Below are positions 1 through 11,689 of a stretch of 64,000 nucleotides of DNA, piece by piece. This DNA comes from Clitoria ternatea. Taxonomy: Eukaryota; Streptophyta; Magnoliopsida; Fabales; Fabaceae. Position 1 is the first letter of the stretch. Each line of letters begins with the position of its first letter. The position numbers and the translations under genes were made by a program. The notes below the pieces were generated by a model that had not been told where the DNA came from, did no database searches, and was given only the letters and a program-made list of their open reading frames with translations. The stretch lies in the NCBI GenBank assembly GCA_037962975.1, contig CM075676.1, forward strand, positions 93,628,001-93,692,000, read 5' to 3'.

Positions 1-699
1 TTCTATACACATCCATTGAGTTTTGAAACTCTGTCATGTGGAGAGTATCATTCTACCTCATCTAGTTTTCTAGCTAGCTTCTCTAGGATGGATCCCATGG
101 TCCACTAACTCTTGGGACCCAGTCATGGGAGAATATCAATGAAACATACCTTAAGGTCAATTTCATTGGCACATCTCTGGTCAGCTCTTCGAGATACACC
201 TCGTTGAAATTCACTTGAAACATTGTCGTAAGTTGACAATGTTCCATGTTTTCATGATTTATCTCCCTTTAAAAGGTTCTAAGGCGTACCCTCCTTTTTT
301 AGCTATGGACCTTCATAGTTTGTTGTGAGCTTTCCATCATTCATATTGATCTTGGCTCTCTGTCACTTTTTATTGTCTAGTAAGTTCACTTTTATTTTGC
401 TTTCTCTCTTTCTTCATTTAGGAAACCCTTGGAAGTGAATTAGGTTTCATTTTTTATTACTATGCTTCATGGCATCCGAACCTGCCTATCATATTTTAGA
501 AACATTACAAGACAATTATTTTTTAGCGCCATTAAATCACCAAGAAAAAGAAGTCGGTGGGAAAAATCTCATTGAAAATTAGCGTCGATCAAGCATATGC
601 TAGATAACGTCTGCCATAAAGTATGTGTTTTGGCATATGCCTCGACGCTAATGCTAATGCATGTTTAACATCCACTTTTTATGCATTGTGTTGGATTTT
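1..699. other. Gene-free stretch, probably decayed retroelement
   Basis: No open frame of useful length and no splice-like coding segment is visible. It adjoins the recognisable integrase remnant just downstream. Because that remnant lies on the minus strand, this stretch would correspond to sequence downstream of integrase in the same dead element. That assignment is inference from position only. Confidence 0.35.
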
Positions 700-930
700 G
701 GCCAACACATACTTTCTTGTAGTTGAAATGAAAGCTTCAATCCTAGTCGATGAGATAATTGTTAGTGATTCTATTTCTATCATTTGATAAAGTAGTCCAT
801 TGCTATCAATAAAAAATTAATTGCCTTAGATATAATGCCAAAGGTCCTGACAAATCCATTCCCCATTGAGTGAAAAGGGTTTGACATTAGTATTGAATTC
901 AACATCCTATAAAAAGCTTAAAAAAGAGGT
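700..930 (-). pseudogene. Ty3/gypsy integrase remnant
   Basis: On the minus strand, positions 885-841 read TQWGMDLSGPLA. After a frameshift, positions 826-781 read KAINFLLIAMDYFIK followed by a stop. These match in order the conserved start of the Ty3/gypsy integrase catalytic core, where WGMDxxGP is followed about 15 residues later by FLLVAxDYFTKW. Just upstream on the same strand a CQPH-like trace may be the end of the HHCC zinc finger. At least one frameshift and several stops break the reading frame, so this is a dead fragment. In life the enzyme would insert retrotransposon cDNA into the genome. No reverse transcriptase or gag could be identified with confidence next to it. Confidence 0.6.
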
Positions 931-2447
931 ACATGTGGTTGACACCTTTCATATCTTTTTTTATGTATTTTCTTATGTCTTATTGCATTATGGGCTAGAG
1001 TTGTCATGCTTTCTAGTTAGATAAGGAATCTTCTGTTAGATGTTAGTCTATAGTTTTTGTCTATGTAAAACACGCCTTTAAATTAGTTTTTAATTGCTTG
1101 TTTAATAAAAAATTATTCTCATTATGTTCAGTTGAAACATTGCCATAATTTTGAGCTCACAAATTGTTTTTTAAATGTTTTGGTAGATTGTAGAGGCCTT
1201 AGGGAAAAAAGATGGGAAAAAGAAAGAGTGCTTTATTTTTTACTTTTGATATCTAATAGTAAATATGTCATTACCACTTTGTTCACCGAGGATTGGACTG
1301 AAATTTTAATATGTAGTGCATGACATCTAGATCTTCATATTAAATAGTCAAATTATATTTTAAACTCTCGGTGCCGCTTGAGCGGATGTATCAAATTTTT
1401 AGAATCTGCTTATGTGGTAGACTTGGCAATCGAGTAGTGGCGTCATAGCAAAATCGCTATTTTGACGCCTAAAGACTATTTAAAAGGGTTTAGGTCAATT
1501 ATTTATGATATCTTTGGTCCATGGAAGGCTAGGAGATTGAGTGAAGGTTCTCCAACAACATAGGGAAGCTTAAAAATGAGGGATCTCTTCTGGTTTCCTT
1601 TTATTTTCATTTGATCTTTTTATATTTTCTTTTGATTTTAGAGTAGCCCTCATGAAAATGTGTGGCTAAACCATTTTTTTTGCTGGGTTTGAGTGTAACT
1701 CATTCTCTCTGTAGCTATGTATTGAATACTCTTGTGTGATTTATACTTTTAATCAATGCTAGTATTTCATTTTATATACCTAATGGTGTTTCAAATGAGA
1801 GAATGTTTCGCCCATATGTTTGGGATTTCTGAATGAGTTAAGAAATGAAATGCTCATTCATTCCATTATTTAGGGATAAAGTTGAATTTAATGGTTGTTG
1901 AGGTCAATGTCTAATGCAACAACTTTTGTCAAATAGTCGAGAGATCGATATGGTAAAATAACTTAGGATCTCTTTACCGGGGGATCAGGTCTAGTGAAAT
2001 TTATGCTACATTAGCTTGATTAATTGCATAGTATATTACTTAGGATAACATATACTCAAGAAGGAGGACAATGAAACCTAATCCCAACATTTTTGTTTAC
2101 ATTTACTTTGATTTTTATTACCATGACAACATCTTCGATCAACAACAAATAATTGTGCATATTTGTGAATATATTGTATATAGTTTTATAGTGATTTTAC
2201 AAAAATAAATTGTTATTTTTTTATTATCGTACAAGTTCCTATGGATACGACACTCAAATACTTATCGAAACTACCACAGACATTGATACACTTGCCAAAG
2301 TCCCAACATTCCCCTAGAGTAGTGGTCATAATTGTATCCTTGACAAGCATAAAGAAAGCCTCTAATAACATAAGTGTTGTTGAACATACCATCTTGGAAC
2401 TAATAGTGACAATAGAACTAATGACTTGTATTGGAGAACAATAATAC
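931..2447. other. Gene-free stretch, probably retroelement debris
   Basis: No gene-like frame is visible. The stretch lies on the 5' side of the integrase remnant with respect to the minus strand, where RNase H and reverse transcriptase would be expected. I could not identify either motif. Confidence 0.3.
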
Positions 2448-3080
2448 TTGAAGAATTAGAAACAGAAGCAACCAAGTTATGTTTGATTGAAGTGAAAATG
2501 TTTAAAAGGGGATTCTCTTACCCTTGCTAAATTATATGCAGGAAGATGGAGGATATACCGTATATAGAATACACTGAAGATCGCCTAAGATAACAACCTC
2601 TCTTGAATATATCTCATTTGTTTACATATGCTTCGGACCCCAAAAAAATCATGTATACCCAAAATGACTCCAATGCCTAAAGTCAATAGGTACTTAAAAA
2701 GAGGTTAGAATGACTATAGTAGTTTATGTTACATATAGGGATGAATTTTTATTTATGGAATCCTTTATTAGTTTGACCTTTGTATTTGAAGAAATAGAAA
2801 AAGAAGCAATGATAACCCTTTAGCCCAAAGTCAACAGGTCATATTTGGGATACATGAGAAATTGTTTGAGATCACGATCTCTCCTAAATGTATCTCAGTC
2901 ACATGTTTACTTGTGCTTCAAACCTGGAAAAATCATGTATACCTGAAATGACCCTAGTGCCCAAAGTCAATAGATACTTAAGAGATGTTAGAATGATTAG
3001 AGTAGTTTATGTAATTTATAGGAGTAAATCTCTACATATGGAATTTTTAATAAGTTTAACCCTTGTTTTTCCTCTTATCT
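2448..3080. repeat. Diverged tandem duplication, about 300-340 bp per unit
   Basis: Unit 1 (about 2448-2786) and unit 2 (about 2787-3080) share the same series of phrases in the same order: an A-rich GAAGAA start, a 'cctctc...atgtatctca' block, 'catgtatacc...aaatgac', 'aaagtcaata', 'gttagaatga', 'agtagtttatgt', then a final block starting with 'tatggaat'. The copies are clearly diverged and contain many stops in all frames. The origin is unknown; it may be part of the flanking dead retroelement. Confidence 0.6.
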
Positions 3081-5665
3081 AATGCAAGTACACTTGTCAA
3101 GTAAATGGGGTATCATCAGTTATCTCTTAAGAAGATATACAACCTAATCTAGTCCTAAATTTAAGATAGTTCAGTTTGAACTAATGAAAATGTATAAGAT
3201 TTTTTAGTAAGTTTCAATTTGGCAAAACTAGCTGCAAGGTTAAAGTTAAAAGTTGATAAATCAACTGATTAAATTAAAATATGTTTGATATAATTAGTCA
3301 TTAAACGTAAAATGATAATATATGATATATGTTTATAATAGATATAAGTGATATATTTTTTTAAAAATATTAGTGAGGGAAAACATGTAAAAATCAAAAT
3401 AAGTTTGGAGATTATAAATTCAAATGCCTAATAAACTTTTAAGCTATTAAAATAAACTATAAATTAGCTTAAATCATTACTCATGATCTTGACACGTATA
3501 ATCAAAAACATCTCAATAAAAACACAATACAAACATCTTGCAATTTAATAAAATGTATTCATGCATCGTATTATATATAATTATATATTTCTCTATGTAT
3601 CTATTTGGTAACCTCTTGTGGAAAGAAATTTTGATTAAAAGTATCATGTAATAGTTAGTGTTGACCTTATGCGTTGTTTAATATGTCAATTGAGATTCTT
3701 GATTAAAGTTTTTTATTTGGGATTGATAAAACTCGATTTAATTATAATCTTAAACAACAATCAATATTAACCATTGGTAATGGGTCAGCTACCACAACTT
3801 TATTTCCAACAATCAAAACTTGTTAACTAAACACAATTCATCTTTTGTTGTGAAAAATTGTTTTTAATTATAGAACATTTGAAAGGAGGAAGATGATTAC
3901 CGCTAAATGTGACAATTCTCCAATATCAATGAAAAATATATAGGTCCATAATGTGAACAGCAGACAGCATAGGAGATGGAAATGGATTCTCGACTCAAAA
4001 CTTATTTGCTTTGATACAATAATAATCTAATATTTGCAAAAGTTTTCTGTAAGATGCAACGGTGAGAATTTAGATTGGGGAAATAAAAACATCTAAAGCA
4101 AACATGCTCTTAATCGATATTTTATGCCAACCTAACTGAAATTAGTTCGGCTGATTAAAGATCCATATGATCCTAAACGGTACATAGGTTTGTACAGGGG
4201 TATCTGCAGTGACGGAACTTGAATAAAAAAGTCAAAGGTGTCATGTTAAATTTTTTTATATAATTTATTTTTAAAATATTAATAATAATATTTTTTTATT
4301 TTCTCTAGTCAAAACATACATGCATAATAATGAATTTAAGAAAAATCATTATATATAAAAAAACCTAAAATAGTACATAAAAAAATAAAAAATGTTTGAG
4401 GGAGCCATGGCTTCCCTCTGTCACAATGAAGGTCCACCACTAGGTATCCGACAGTTAAATAGAGTTTTAATTATTTTAAGCAATATAAAAGATAATATTA
4501 ATCATTAGATTTATAATTTTTTAAAATTTAATTTCTCCAACTACTAACCAACTACACATTAAATAGAAAGATATAAATTGTTGTGAACTTTCAAATCATT
4601 AGATGGGTAATTTGAAGTTTCAAAATTTAATTGCACTTGAATTTTAAGTTTCACTTTTCTTAAATATACTTTTCAAAATGATCCGGTGAAATGCAATCCT
4701 TCTACCACTTCCAGCCACTAAAGCCCATCCAGATTTTTTGTTCACAAGTTATCCCTCCCATCTCCAATATCAAACGCTCATTTATCGTTTAAGAATGATA
4801 TGGCCTACTCTTCATATTAACAATAAAAAAAAATAAGATACTAATACTATTAGTGGGTGAAAAAAAGAATGATATATTTATGTTCTATCATGTCACATGG
4901 TAAGTTAAATATTCTTAACTCGAATTTCTATTTTCTATTGAAAACAACACTTTAACGAGCCTTGATTATGAAAAAAATATTGATGATTTTACTGAAAAAA
5001 ATTGTAAAAGAAGCAATACTTCAATGATTAGGAGGACATTGAGTTTTTAATGGGCTTAGGGCACCAAACTTTTCGGGGTCCATCTTGATCTTCTCTTAAC
5101 TTTTTTTATAAAGCTCTCACATATCTACTTAACTCTATGAACAGGTGCTTCTAAAGGTTTCCTATTTATATATGTTCAAATCATCTTAGACGATTTTCAA
5201 TCATTTATCTTTTTTCTTTAATATCGGTTATTTTTTATAACCAGTATCAGTTATTTGAATTTTTTTACATTGATTATTTATTTTAATTGATTTAAAAAAT
5301 GTTTTTCACACAAATTATTTTTTCAACTTATTTAAAAATACCTTTTTACACTTGTTATTTTATAATTGGTATAAAAACCAGATGTAGAAAGAGAGCTGCA
5401 GGGGCACAATACATGAAACCCCGGTAAAGAAATTGGACTGAAAAAATCTCTTTTGAAAGAGTTAGCTCCACTATAACAATATGTGAATGTTCCCCGCTCA
5501 CACTAGATTATTTTCGGTGGAGGATACCTATATTTAAAATATAAATAAATGAAAGGAAACATATTTTAAAAATGAAATCTCTAGTACTAACAATTTGTCA
5601 AACCAAAGAGCCCTTCATGACAAGTTTACCCAAGCCTGTATTGTGAAATTATAAGAGTTGGGTTC
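3081..5665. other. AT-rich intergenic DNA without a gene
   Basis: No long frame or exon-like series is visible. Around 4204-4430 there is a weak inverted similarity (GTGACGGA on the left, TCTGTCAC on the right) that could mark another small DNA element. I could not confirm a target-site duplication there. Confidence 0.5.
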
Positions 5666-5673
5666 CCCGTTAT

Positions 5674-6354
5674 TAGGAATGGCAAAAAAACCCGTACCCG
5701 TGGATATCCATGGATATTACCCGTGATGGGGCGGATATGGGTAGCCAAATGGGTATCCGCGGGTAGATTAAACGGGTATTTTAAAAACCCGTTAATAAAT
5801 GGGGCGGGTAGCGGTATAGGGGTACCCGTACCCGCGGGTATCCGTTAGATGTGAAATTATATTTATACCCTTACATATATATATACCTTTAAAGTATCAA
5901 ATGATTTGTATAAAATGATGTGAATGATTTAATAAAAGCTGGAATAACTCAGTTGGAACTTTGTTCATTCTTTTTGTTTGATTTTTGGTTTAAAAAATAA
6001 TTACCTTATGATTTTGTTTTATTTTTCTGGTTCTAATTCTTACTTAATTCCTATTTGATTTTTGTAGAATGTCCTCTCATTAATTGTTCTTATATTGCCT
6101 TTTGTGTGACAATGTGACATTTGACAATTTGCATATTAAGATTTGGACACTTGAAAATACATAAAATATTTTATATCATGATTATCCGCGGGTATGGATA
6201 CCCATAATATCCGCGGGTACCCATCAAACCCGCTTAAATCCGTTTAGGCGGGTACCCGGCGGGTAATGGGGCGGGCACGGGTATGGATTGCCCATCACGG
6301 GGCGGGTAGCGGGTAAACACTATCCGTGCCCGCCCCGCCCCGTTGCCATGCCTA
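5674..6354. mobile_element. Non-autonomous hAT-type MITE, complete
   Basis: The left end reads TAGGAATGGCAA and the reverse complement of the right end reads TAGGCATGGCAA, so 11 of 12 terminal bases match. The element is flanked by a perfect 8-bp direct repeat, CCCGTTAT, at 5666-5673 and 6355-6362. An 8-bp target duplication is the hallmark of the hAT superfamily. Both subterminal regions are crowded with GC-rich CCCG/GGGTA words (about 5691-5850 and 6185-6340) in both orientations, as is common for hAT subterminal transposase-binding arrays. The AT-rich middle has no transposase frame, so movement would need a transposase supplied elsewhere. The right end lies 294 bp before the start codon of the clathrin assembly gene. 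The clean duplication suggests a fairly recent insertion. Confidence 0.9.
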
Positions 6355-6648
6355 CCCGTTATATGTCCCAAGCATGCAAAAGACTATGGGCATTCTGGTA
6401 TTTTCACACAAACCCAAACAAAACCTGCCTTTTTTCCATTTTAAATTTTATTAAAAATGAAGGAACAAAATCTACACAAACTGTGGTCACACATTGGCAT
6501 AAATTAGTTAAGTATTAAACTACTAAAATATCCTTTTATAATTGGTTTCTTCTTTTTCTGTTTGGGAAAAGACGCAGAAACAAAGAAGAAAGAAGAAGAA
6601 ATCATTGTTTCTTCTTCTCTCTCTTTCCTAAGATTGAAGAGTTGGTGA
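6355..6648 (+). promoter_or_regulatory. Upstream region and 5' leader of the clathrin assembly gene
   Basis: The last 90 bases before the start codon are purine-rich and then CT-rich (GAAGAA tracts followed by TTCTTCTCTCTC), the usual look of a plant 5' leader. No convincing TATA box can be fixed. The region is bounded on its left by the hAT MITE, so the core promoter either lies in under 300 bp or includes MITE sequence. Confidence 0.4.
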
Positions 6649-9600
6649 ATGGGAACGTTTGAGAGCTTTAGAAAAGCCTATGGTGCTCTCAAAGATTCAA
6701 CCACGGTTGGCCTAGCTAAGGTCAATAGTGAATACAAAGTAAATAAACATTCATAATCATTCCATCCACCAATTTATATTTATTGTATATTTCTATGTTA
6801 ATTTTTAAATTTTGGATTTTCTCTATTTCATGTTTTGATGTTGTGTTTCTGTTTTCTTTCTTCAAATTTTTTTCTAGGATTTAGATATTGCAATTGTAAA
6901 GGCTACAAGTCACGTAGAATATCCTCCCAAGGAACGTCACGTAAGAAGTGAGTTTTTAAATTTGGCATTTTCATTGTAAATTTGTTTGTTTCATCGAGGC
7001 TTTGAATTAATCACTAGTTTCTAAGTCTAAAGCTGTTGGTTGATTTATGTATTATGCATGGTTTAATTATATAGATCTCGTTGCTTGCGTTGGAAGAAAT
7101 TGGAAATGAGATTAATACCATAATGGCAAATTATATATCAATTACTTCTCTGGTTAATTGCTATTAATTCATTGCAGAAATATTCTATGCAACATCAGCA
7201 CACCAACCCCGGGCAGATGTGGCTTATTGCATCCACGCACTTTCCAGAAGGCTTTCAAAGACGCGAAATTGGATAGTAAGTTCCTTTTAATCATTAACAT
7301 TAGCATAGAATGTTATGTTTTTTAACAGTGCTGCTGAAGATTTTGTTATGCTTGCTTTCTTCTTGAAAAATGAACAAACATTTAGCATGGTGAAAGAACA
7401 ATGTGAATGCTAACATTACAGCAATATGTAAGGCCTGTTTGGTATCCAAGGTTTCGAGAGATAATTAAGAGTATCTCTGATGATGTTTGTGTCACATCAA
7501 TATTGATAATCAAATGATTTAGTTAGTCAAATTCAGTTTCTATATATAAATGGATTCTAAACAAACATGTATTACTACAACTTCTTCAGTTTTTTTTAGA
7601 TGATTATAATTGAATAATGAAATGACAGGTTGCCATAAAGACATTGATAGTGGTTCACAGGATATTGAGAGAGGGTGATCCTAGCTTTAAAGAAGACCTT
7701 GTAAAGTACTCACGCAAGGGAAATTTTCTTCAAATATCCCATTTCAAAGATGACTCAAGTCCTCTAGGTAAATTAATTATGTAGACTATTTGTTGAAATT
7801 CTTTGTCACATAGTTTGGTTTAGACCCTTTTATTATCTGAATTCTGAAATGTCTTTTCATTGTATGCCTAATTAGATTTTTTCATGCAGCTTGGGACTGT
7901 TCTGCATGGGTTCGAACCTATGCACTGTTTTTAGAAGAAAGACTTGAATGTTATAGAATCCTTAAATATGATGTTGAGTTTGAGCGTTTAAGAAAATCAC
8001 CATTGATTTTAGCAAAATCACCCCCAAATTTAAGAAAATCACCTTCGAATTTAAAAAAATCACCATCGGGGATAACAAAGTCATCATCAGGTTTAATTAA
8101 GGTGTGTGCATTGCCTTTTAATTTTTTTCACAATTGTTTCTTACAGCATATCTCACTAGTTTCAGAAAATTAGCAACTATTATCTTTGACAGACACATAG
8201 CAGAACACGTACATTGACTGGTGATGAGTTATTGGAGCAGCTACCTGCGTTGCAGCAACTTCTATACCGCCTTATTGGTTGTCAGGTACAAGAATTTAGA
8301 GGGAAAACTTAAAGGGGCGCTTGATTTTAGAAAATGTTTTGTTTTCGCTTTTAATTTTTATTTTTAATTACAAAACTGATACATTATTTTTCTGTTTTTA
8401 AAAGTTTTCAATAGTACAAATTGAAAATAACTTTCTTTTCTATTTACTTTTCCTATTTAAATCTTAAAAACAGAAAATAATATGATGATTTTGTAATTAA
8501 AAGTAAAAACAAGAAATGAAAATAGAAAATATTTTCAAAATTCAAATAGCCCCTTACACCTAATCTGCTATGCGCCTATGCCATATCTCTTACCATTGAA
8601 ACGACTGCATTTTATTTCATTTATACAACACTTAATTTGCTTTAATGTCTTGCAGCCTGAAGGATCAGCTTTTAGCAATTATCTAATACAGTATGCACTT
8701 GCCCTGGTATGCATGTTTTGTTTGTACTTTTCGCATAAAAACACTATTAGAGTATTATCTCAACATATGTTCTGTCTTCTGTTTCACAACTTTAGTAAAA
8801 CATTTTCTCCCAAAAGAGAAGCTAAAAATTCCTTTTAGAAGTCAGAGGAATCAAATCCTTAAGAACTAAAAGAGATTCTTTATTTTTCTAGGAGTCCATT
8901 TACTGAGTATTGTGACTAGTTCTCTGACTAGCATTTTCCATTTATTGAAATATCATTTAGGTATTGAAGGAGAGCTTCAAAATATATTGTGCCCTCAATG
9001 ATGGAATTATCAATCTTGTGGATGTGGTAGTATCTATCTCAATTTGACATGTTATGTTTATTACTTCACTTGAATTTTAAAATTGTACTGACTAATGAAA
9101 ACTGCAGTTCTTTGATATGCCAAAATATGACGCAGTGAAAGCTTTACACATTTATAAAAGAGCTGGTCAACAGGTATACGATAATGCTTTCCTTTGTACA
9201 GATTATTGTTGTTGTCCAATTTAGGTTGTTTCTTGTTCTCAACAAGAATTTTCCTAGCTAAAGGGTCATTGTCGCACTAGTTGAATTAATGACCATCTTA
9301 TTCTTACTATGCAGGCCGAAAATCTTGCTGATTTCTATGAATATTGCAAAGGCTTGGACCTTGCTAGGAATTTTCAATTTCCAACTTTGAGACAGGTTTT
9401 TTCTTGTTCAATAGTAACGATATTTTATTTGATATCTTAAATGGTTTCTCACTACGTTCTCTCATGCAATAAACAGCCACCTGCTTCTTTTCTGACCACA
9501 ATGGAAGAATACATTAGAGAAGCACCTTCTTTTCGTAAGCAACAGGTAAGAAAAAAGTGACATGCAAGCTTATTTAAGAAAATCCGTGCCTAATGTGTTT

Positions 9601-11689
9601 TATGTGTGAGCTTCAAAGAACCTGTGTAAACCTCTTTCTGAACTAGTTTAAGGGTAAATCTAAATTTGGTGAGTTAAAATCAACTCCTAGAATTACAGAA
9701 TACAGAACTTATGACATGTGGCAAATAAAGCTTGAGCTACTTCCTCCAGAGGAAGAAAAGCTGAAAGACCATTAGAATAAGCCAAAACTTTCTAAGACAT
9801 TTCTGAGTTTGGAAATTGTATCCCTCTTATGTCAAATAAAACATAGGGACTACAATCTCTCTTAAACAACTTGGCAATTGATAGAAAACTAGGGACATGC
9901 TTATTTATTCTGGATTGGTTTCTGAAATGCCTTGATATATACGGTGGATTGGAAATCGATCATGATAAAAAAAAATTTATTATTATTATTATTATTATTA
10001 TTCACTTAATAATTTTGCATCTATGTTCCGGTTTTAGTTATGCCATATTGTAATTGGCATGCTGGAGGAGAAACCATTGTCATGAGCGAAAAGTGCTGAT
10101 TTTTCTGAAACTTATTTTAATGTTAATTGTCCTTTAACTTTCATGTATATCCACAATGTATGTTATGGTTCATTAATAAGAAATGTCATGCGACATCAGG
10201 AGAGTCAGGAAAGTGATCAACCTCCTCAAAAAGAAGAACCAGAACCCAAAAAACCTGAAGAGGCTGAAGCAAAAGAAGTCAGTAAGGAAGAACTGGTAGA
10301 TAAGGACGAAACACAACCTAAGGAAGAGGAAGTTGAAGTTCCTCCTTTGATATCAACTGATGCCACCGATGATTTGCTGGTGTGTTTTTGGTTGTGGTAT
10401 AAGTATGCATGTTTGAGATGTTGGTTTGACAAAGCATATAATATGTATATATATTTGTCCACCTTTGCAGGGTCTAAATGAAATAAATCCAAAAGCTCAA
10501 GAACTGGAAGATAGCAATGCTTTTGCACTTGCAATTATACAACCTGGAGGTAAGGCTATAGTAACGGATAATTAAAATCATATAAACTGAAATGAGAGAG
10601 ATAATTTTACACTCTGCTATTTCTCATTTCATACAGTATCATGGCTAATCCTTGCTCATAGTCACATACACTCTTACCAGGACTAGATTCAAATAAACTT
10701 GTAATAACCATGCCCATTGACCCAATAAAAACTTGCATCAATTATTTTCATTTTTCTATTTGACAATCAACCATGCCTGTCATTTAGTTAAACAAACTTG
10801 CTTATTGATAATTGGTCCAATTCTAATTCCAAGACTCTGCAATTTTATGCAGGAAATAACTCCGGCAATCTTGCTTGGACTAACATAAACGGAACTGGTT
10901 GGGAACTTGCACTGGTTACAACACCAAGCAACCATACCAGCCAGGCACCATTAGATCGCAAAATGGTTAGCTTTCACCTACTTACCATACTTTAGTTTGA
11001 AGGTCTGTTTATAAGAAACATGCTAATGAACATGGACATGTTATTTGTACATGCTACAATCACGCCGACCTAAGATTACTTTCATGTGATATTATAAATA
11101 CATCATCAACAACAGCAGAGGTCTGTTTTGAAATGGTTACGTGCATATACAATATACAATATAAATATTAATAGCTCATAGTGCAACATTTAGATCTTGC
11201 TAACTGCTAAATTCGTCCCATACTAAGATTGCTCATACTGCAACATTTAGCATCTTGCTAACAAAGCTAATGGTTCGTCCTTTGTTGAATCAGGCTGGTG
11301 GGTTTGACAGGCTATTACTAGACAGTTTGTATGAAGATGAAACTGCTAGGAGACAACTTCAACTCCAAAATGCAGGCTACAGATATGGGGAAATGGATAT
11401 CCACAATCAATTCCAGCATTATAATCAGCATGATCCATTTGCAATGTCCAACAACATAGCACCTCCATCCAATGTGCAAATGGCACTAATGGCTCAGCAA
11501 CAGCAACAACAGATGATGTTCCAACAACGACAACAAGACAACATAATGGTCCCTTACCAATATTCACAAACTCAATACCCTCAACAAACGCCAGTTATGG
11601 GATCTTATAATCCATTTGGTGATCCTTTTACTGTGCCTAGCTATCCTTATAACTCTCTGAATCATCAAGGAAACTACCATTTAATCTAG
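6649..11689 (+). CDS. ANTH-domain clathrin assembly protein (AP180/PICALM-like), 15 exons
   Basis: Exons: 6649-6738, 6878-6947, 7178-7275, 7629-7767, 7890-8101, 8193-8285, 8656-8706, 8961-9026, 9108-9173, 9315-9395, 9477-9545, 10200-10379, 10471-10549, 10853-10965, 11294-11689. All phases close and give 600 aa starting [15 protein letters not shown]. The product resembles the plant putative clathrin assembly protein typified by At5g35200. It should bind phosphoinositides at the plasma membrane or trans-Golgi/endosome and recruit clathrin and cargo. The ANTH domain covers about residues 1-330 and contains the lipid-binding pattern K-x9-K-E-R-H in exon 2. The C-terminal half is disordered: an E/K/P-rich linker (exon 12) ending in DDLL, a likely clathrin box, then a Gln-rich tail with two DPF motifs (HDPFAM, GDPFTV). 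Exon 5 carries five 7-residue units beginning KSP or KSS inside the ANTH region. The exact start is supported by the conserved MGTF opening. Function is inferred from family. Confidence 0.9.
8102..8192 (+). other. Short intron 5 of the clathrin assembly gene
   Basis: This 91-bp GTGTGT...CAG intron follows immediately after the KSP repeat and restores frame with [20 protein letters not shown], the conserved segment after the variable ANTH loop. It fixes the end of the repeat-bearing exon and shows the repeat is translated in frame. Confidence 0.7.
8312..8555. mobile_element. Palindromic MITE in intron 6 of the clathrin assembly gene
   Basis: The left end (AAGGGGCGCTTGATTTTAG) and the reverse complement of the right end (AAGGGGCTATTTGAATTTTG) match over most of their length. 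The arms continue inward as a long imperfect palindrome rich in TTTTCTGTTTT / AAAACAGAAAA and carry the word TAATTACAAAA on one arm and its complement on the other. The same design recurs at 21606, 49457, 52910 and 55101. No coding capacity. A clean target duplication could not be read. Confidence 0.6.
9976..10003. repeat. (ATT)n microsatellite in intron 11 of the clathrin assembly gene
   Basis: An uninterrupted run of about nine TTA/ATT triplets follows an A-rich stretch within the 654-bp intron between exons 11 and 12. Confidence 0.85.

Noticed and set aside
4204..4432. Possible small DNA element with GTGACGGA/TCTGTCAC ends
   Set aside because: The inverted match is only about eight bases, and no target duplication was found.
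6288..6518. 76-codon open frame at the right end of the hAT MITE
   Set aside because: It crosses the MITE border and is built from GC-rich subterminal repeat text. It has no family similarity.
7432..7572. Possible Tourist-like MITE in intron 3 of the clathrin adaptor gene (GGCCTGTTTGGTA … AACAAACATG)
   Set aside because: Ends are only weakly inverted and the flanking TAA could not be confirmed on both sides.
10226..10534. 102-codon minus-strand frame opposite the clathrin adaptor linker
   Set aside because: Ser/Leu-rich shadow of the E/K-rich exon 12 on the other strand.
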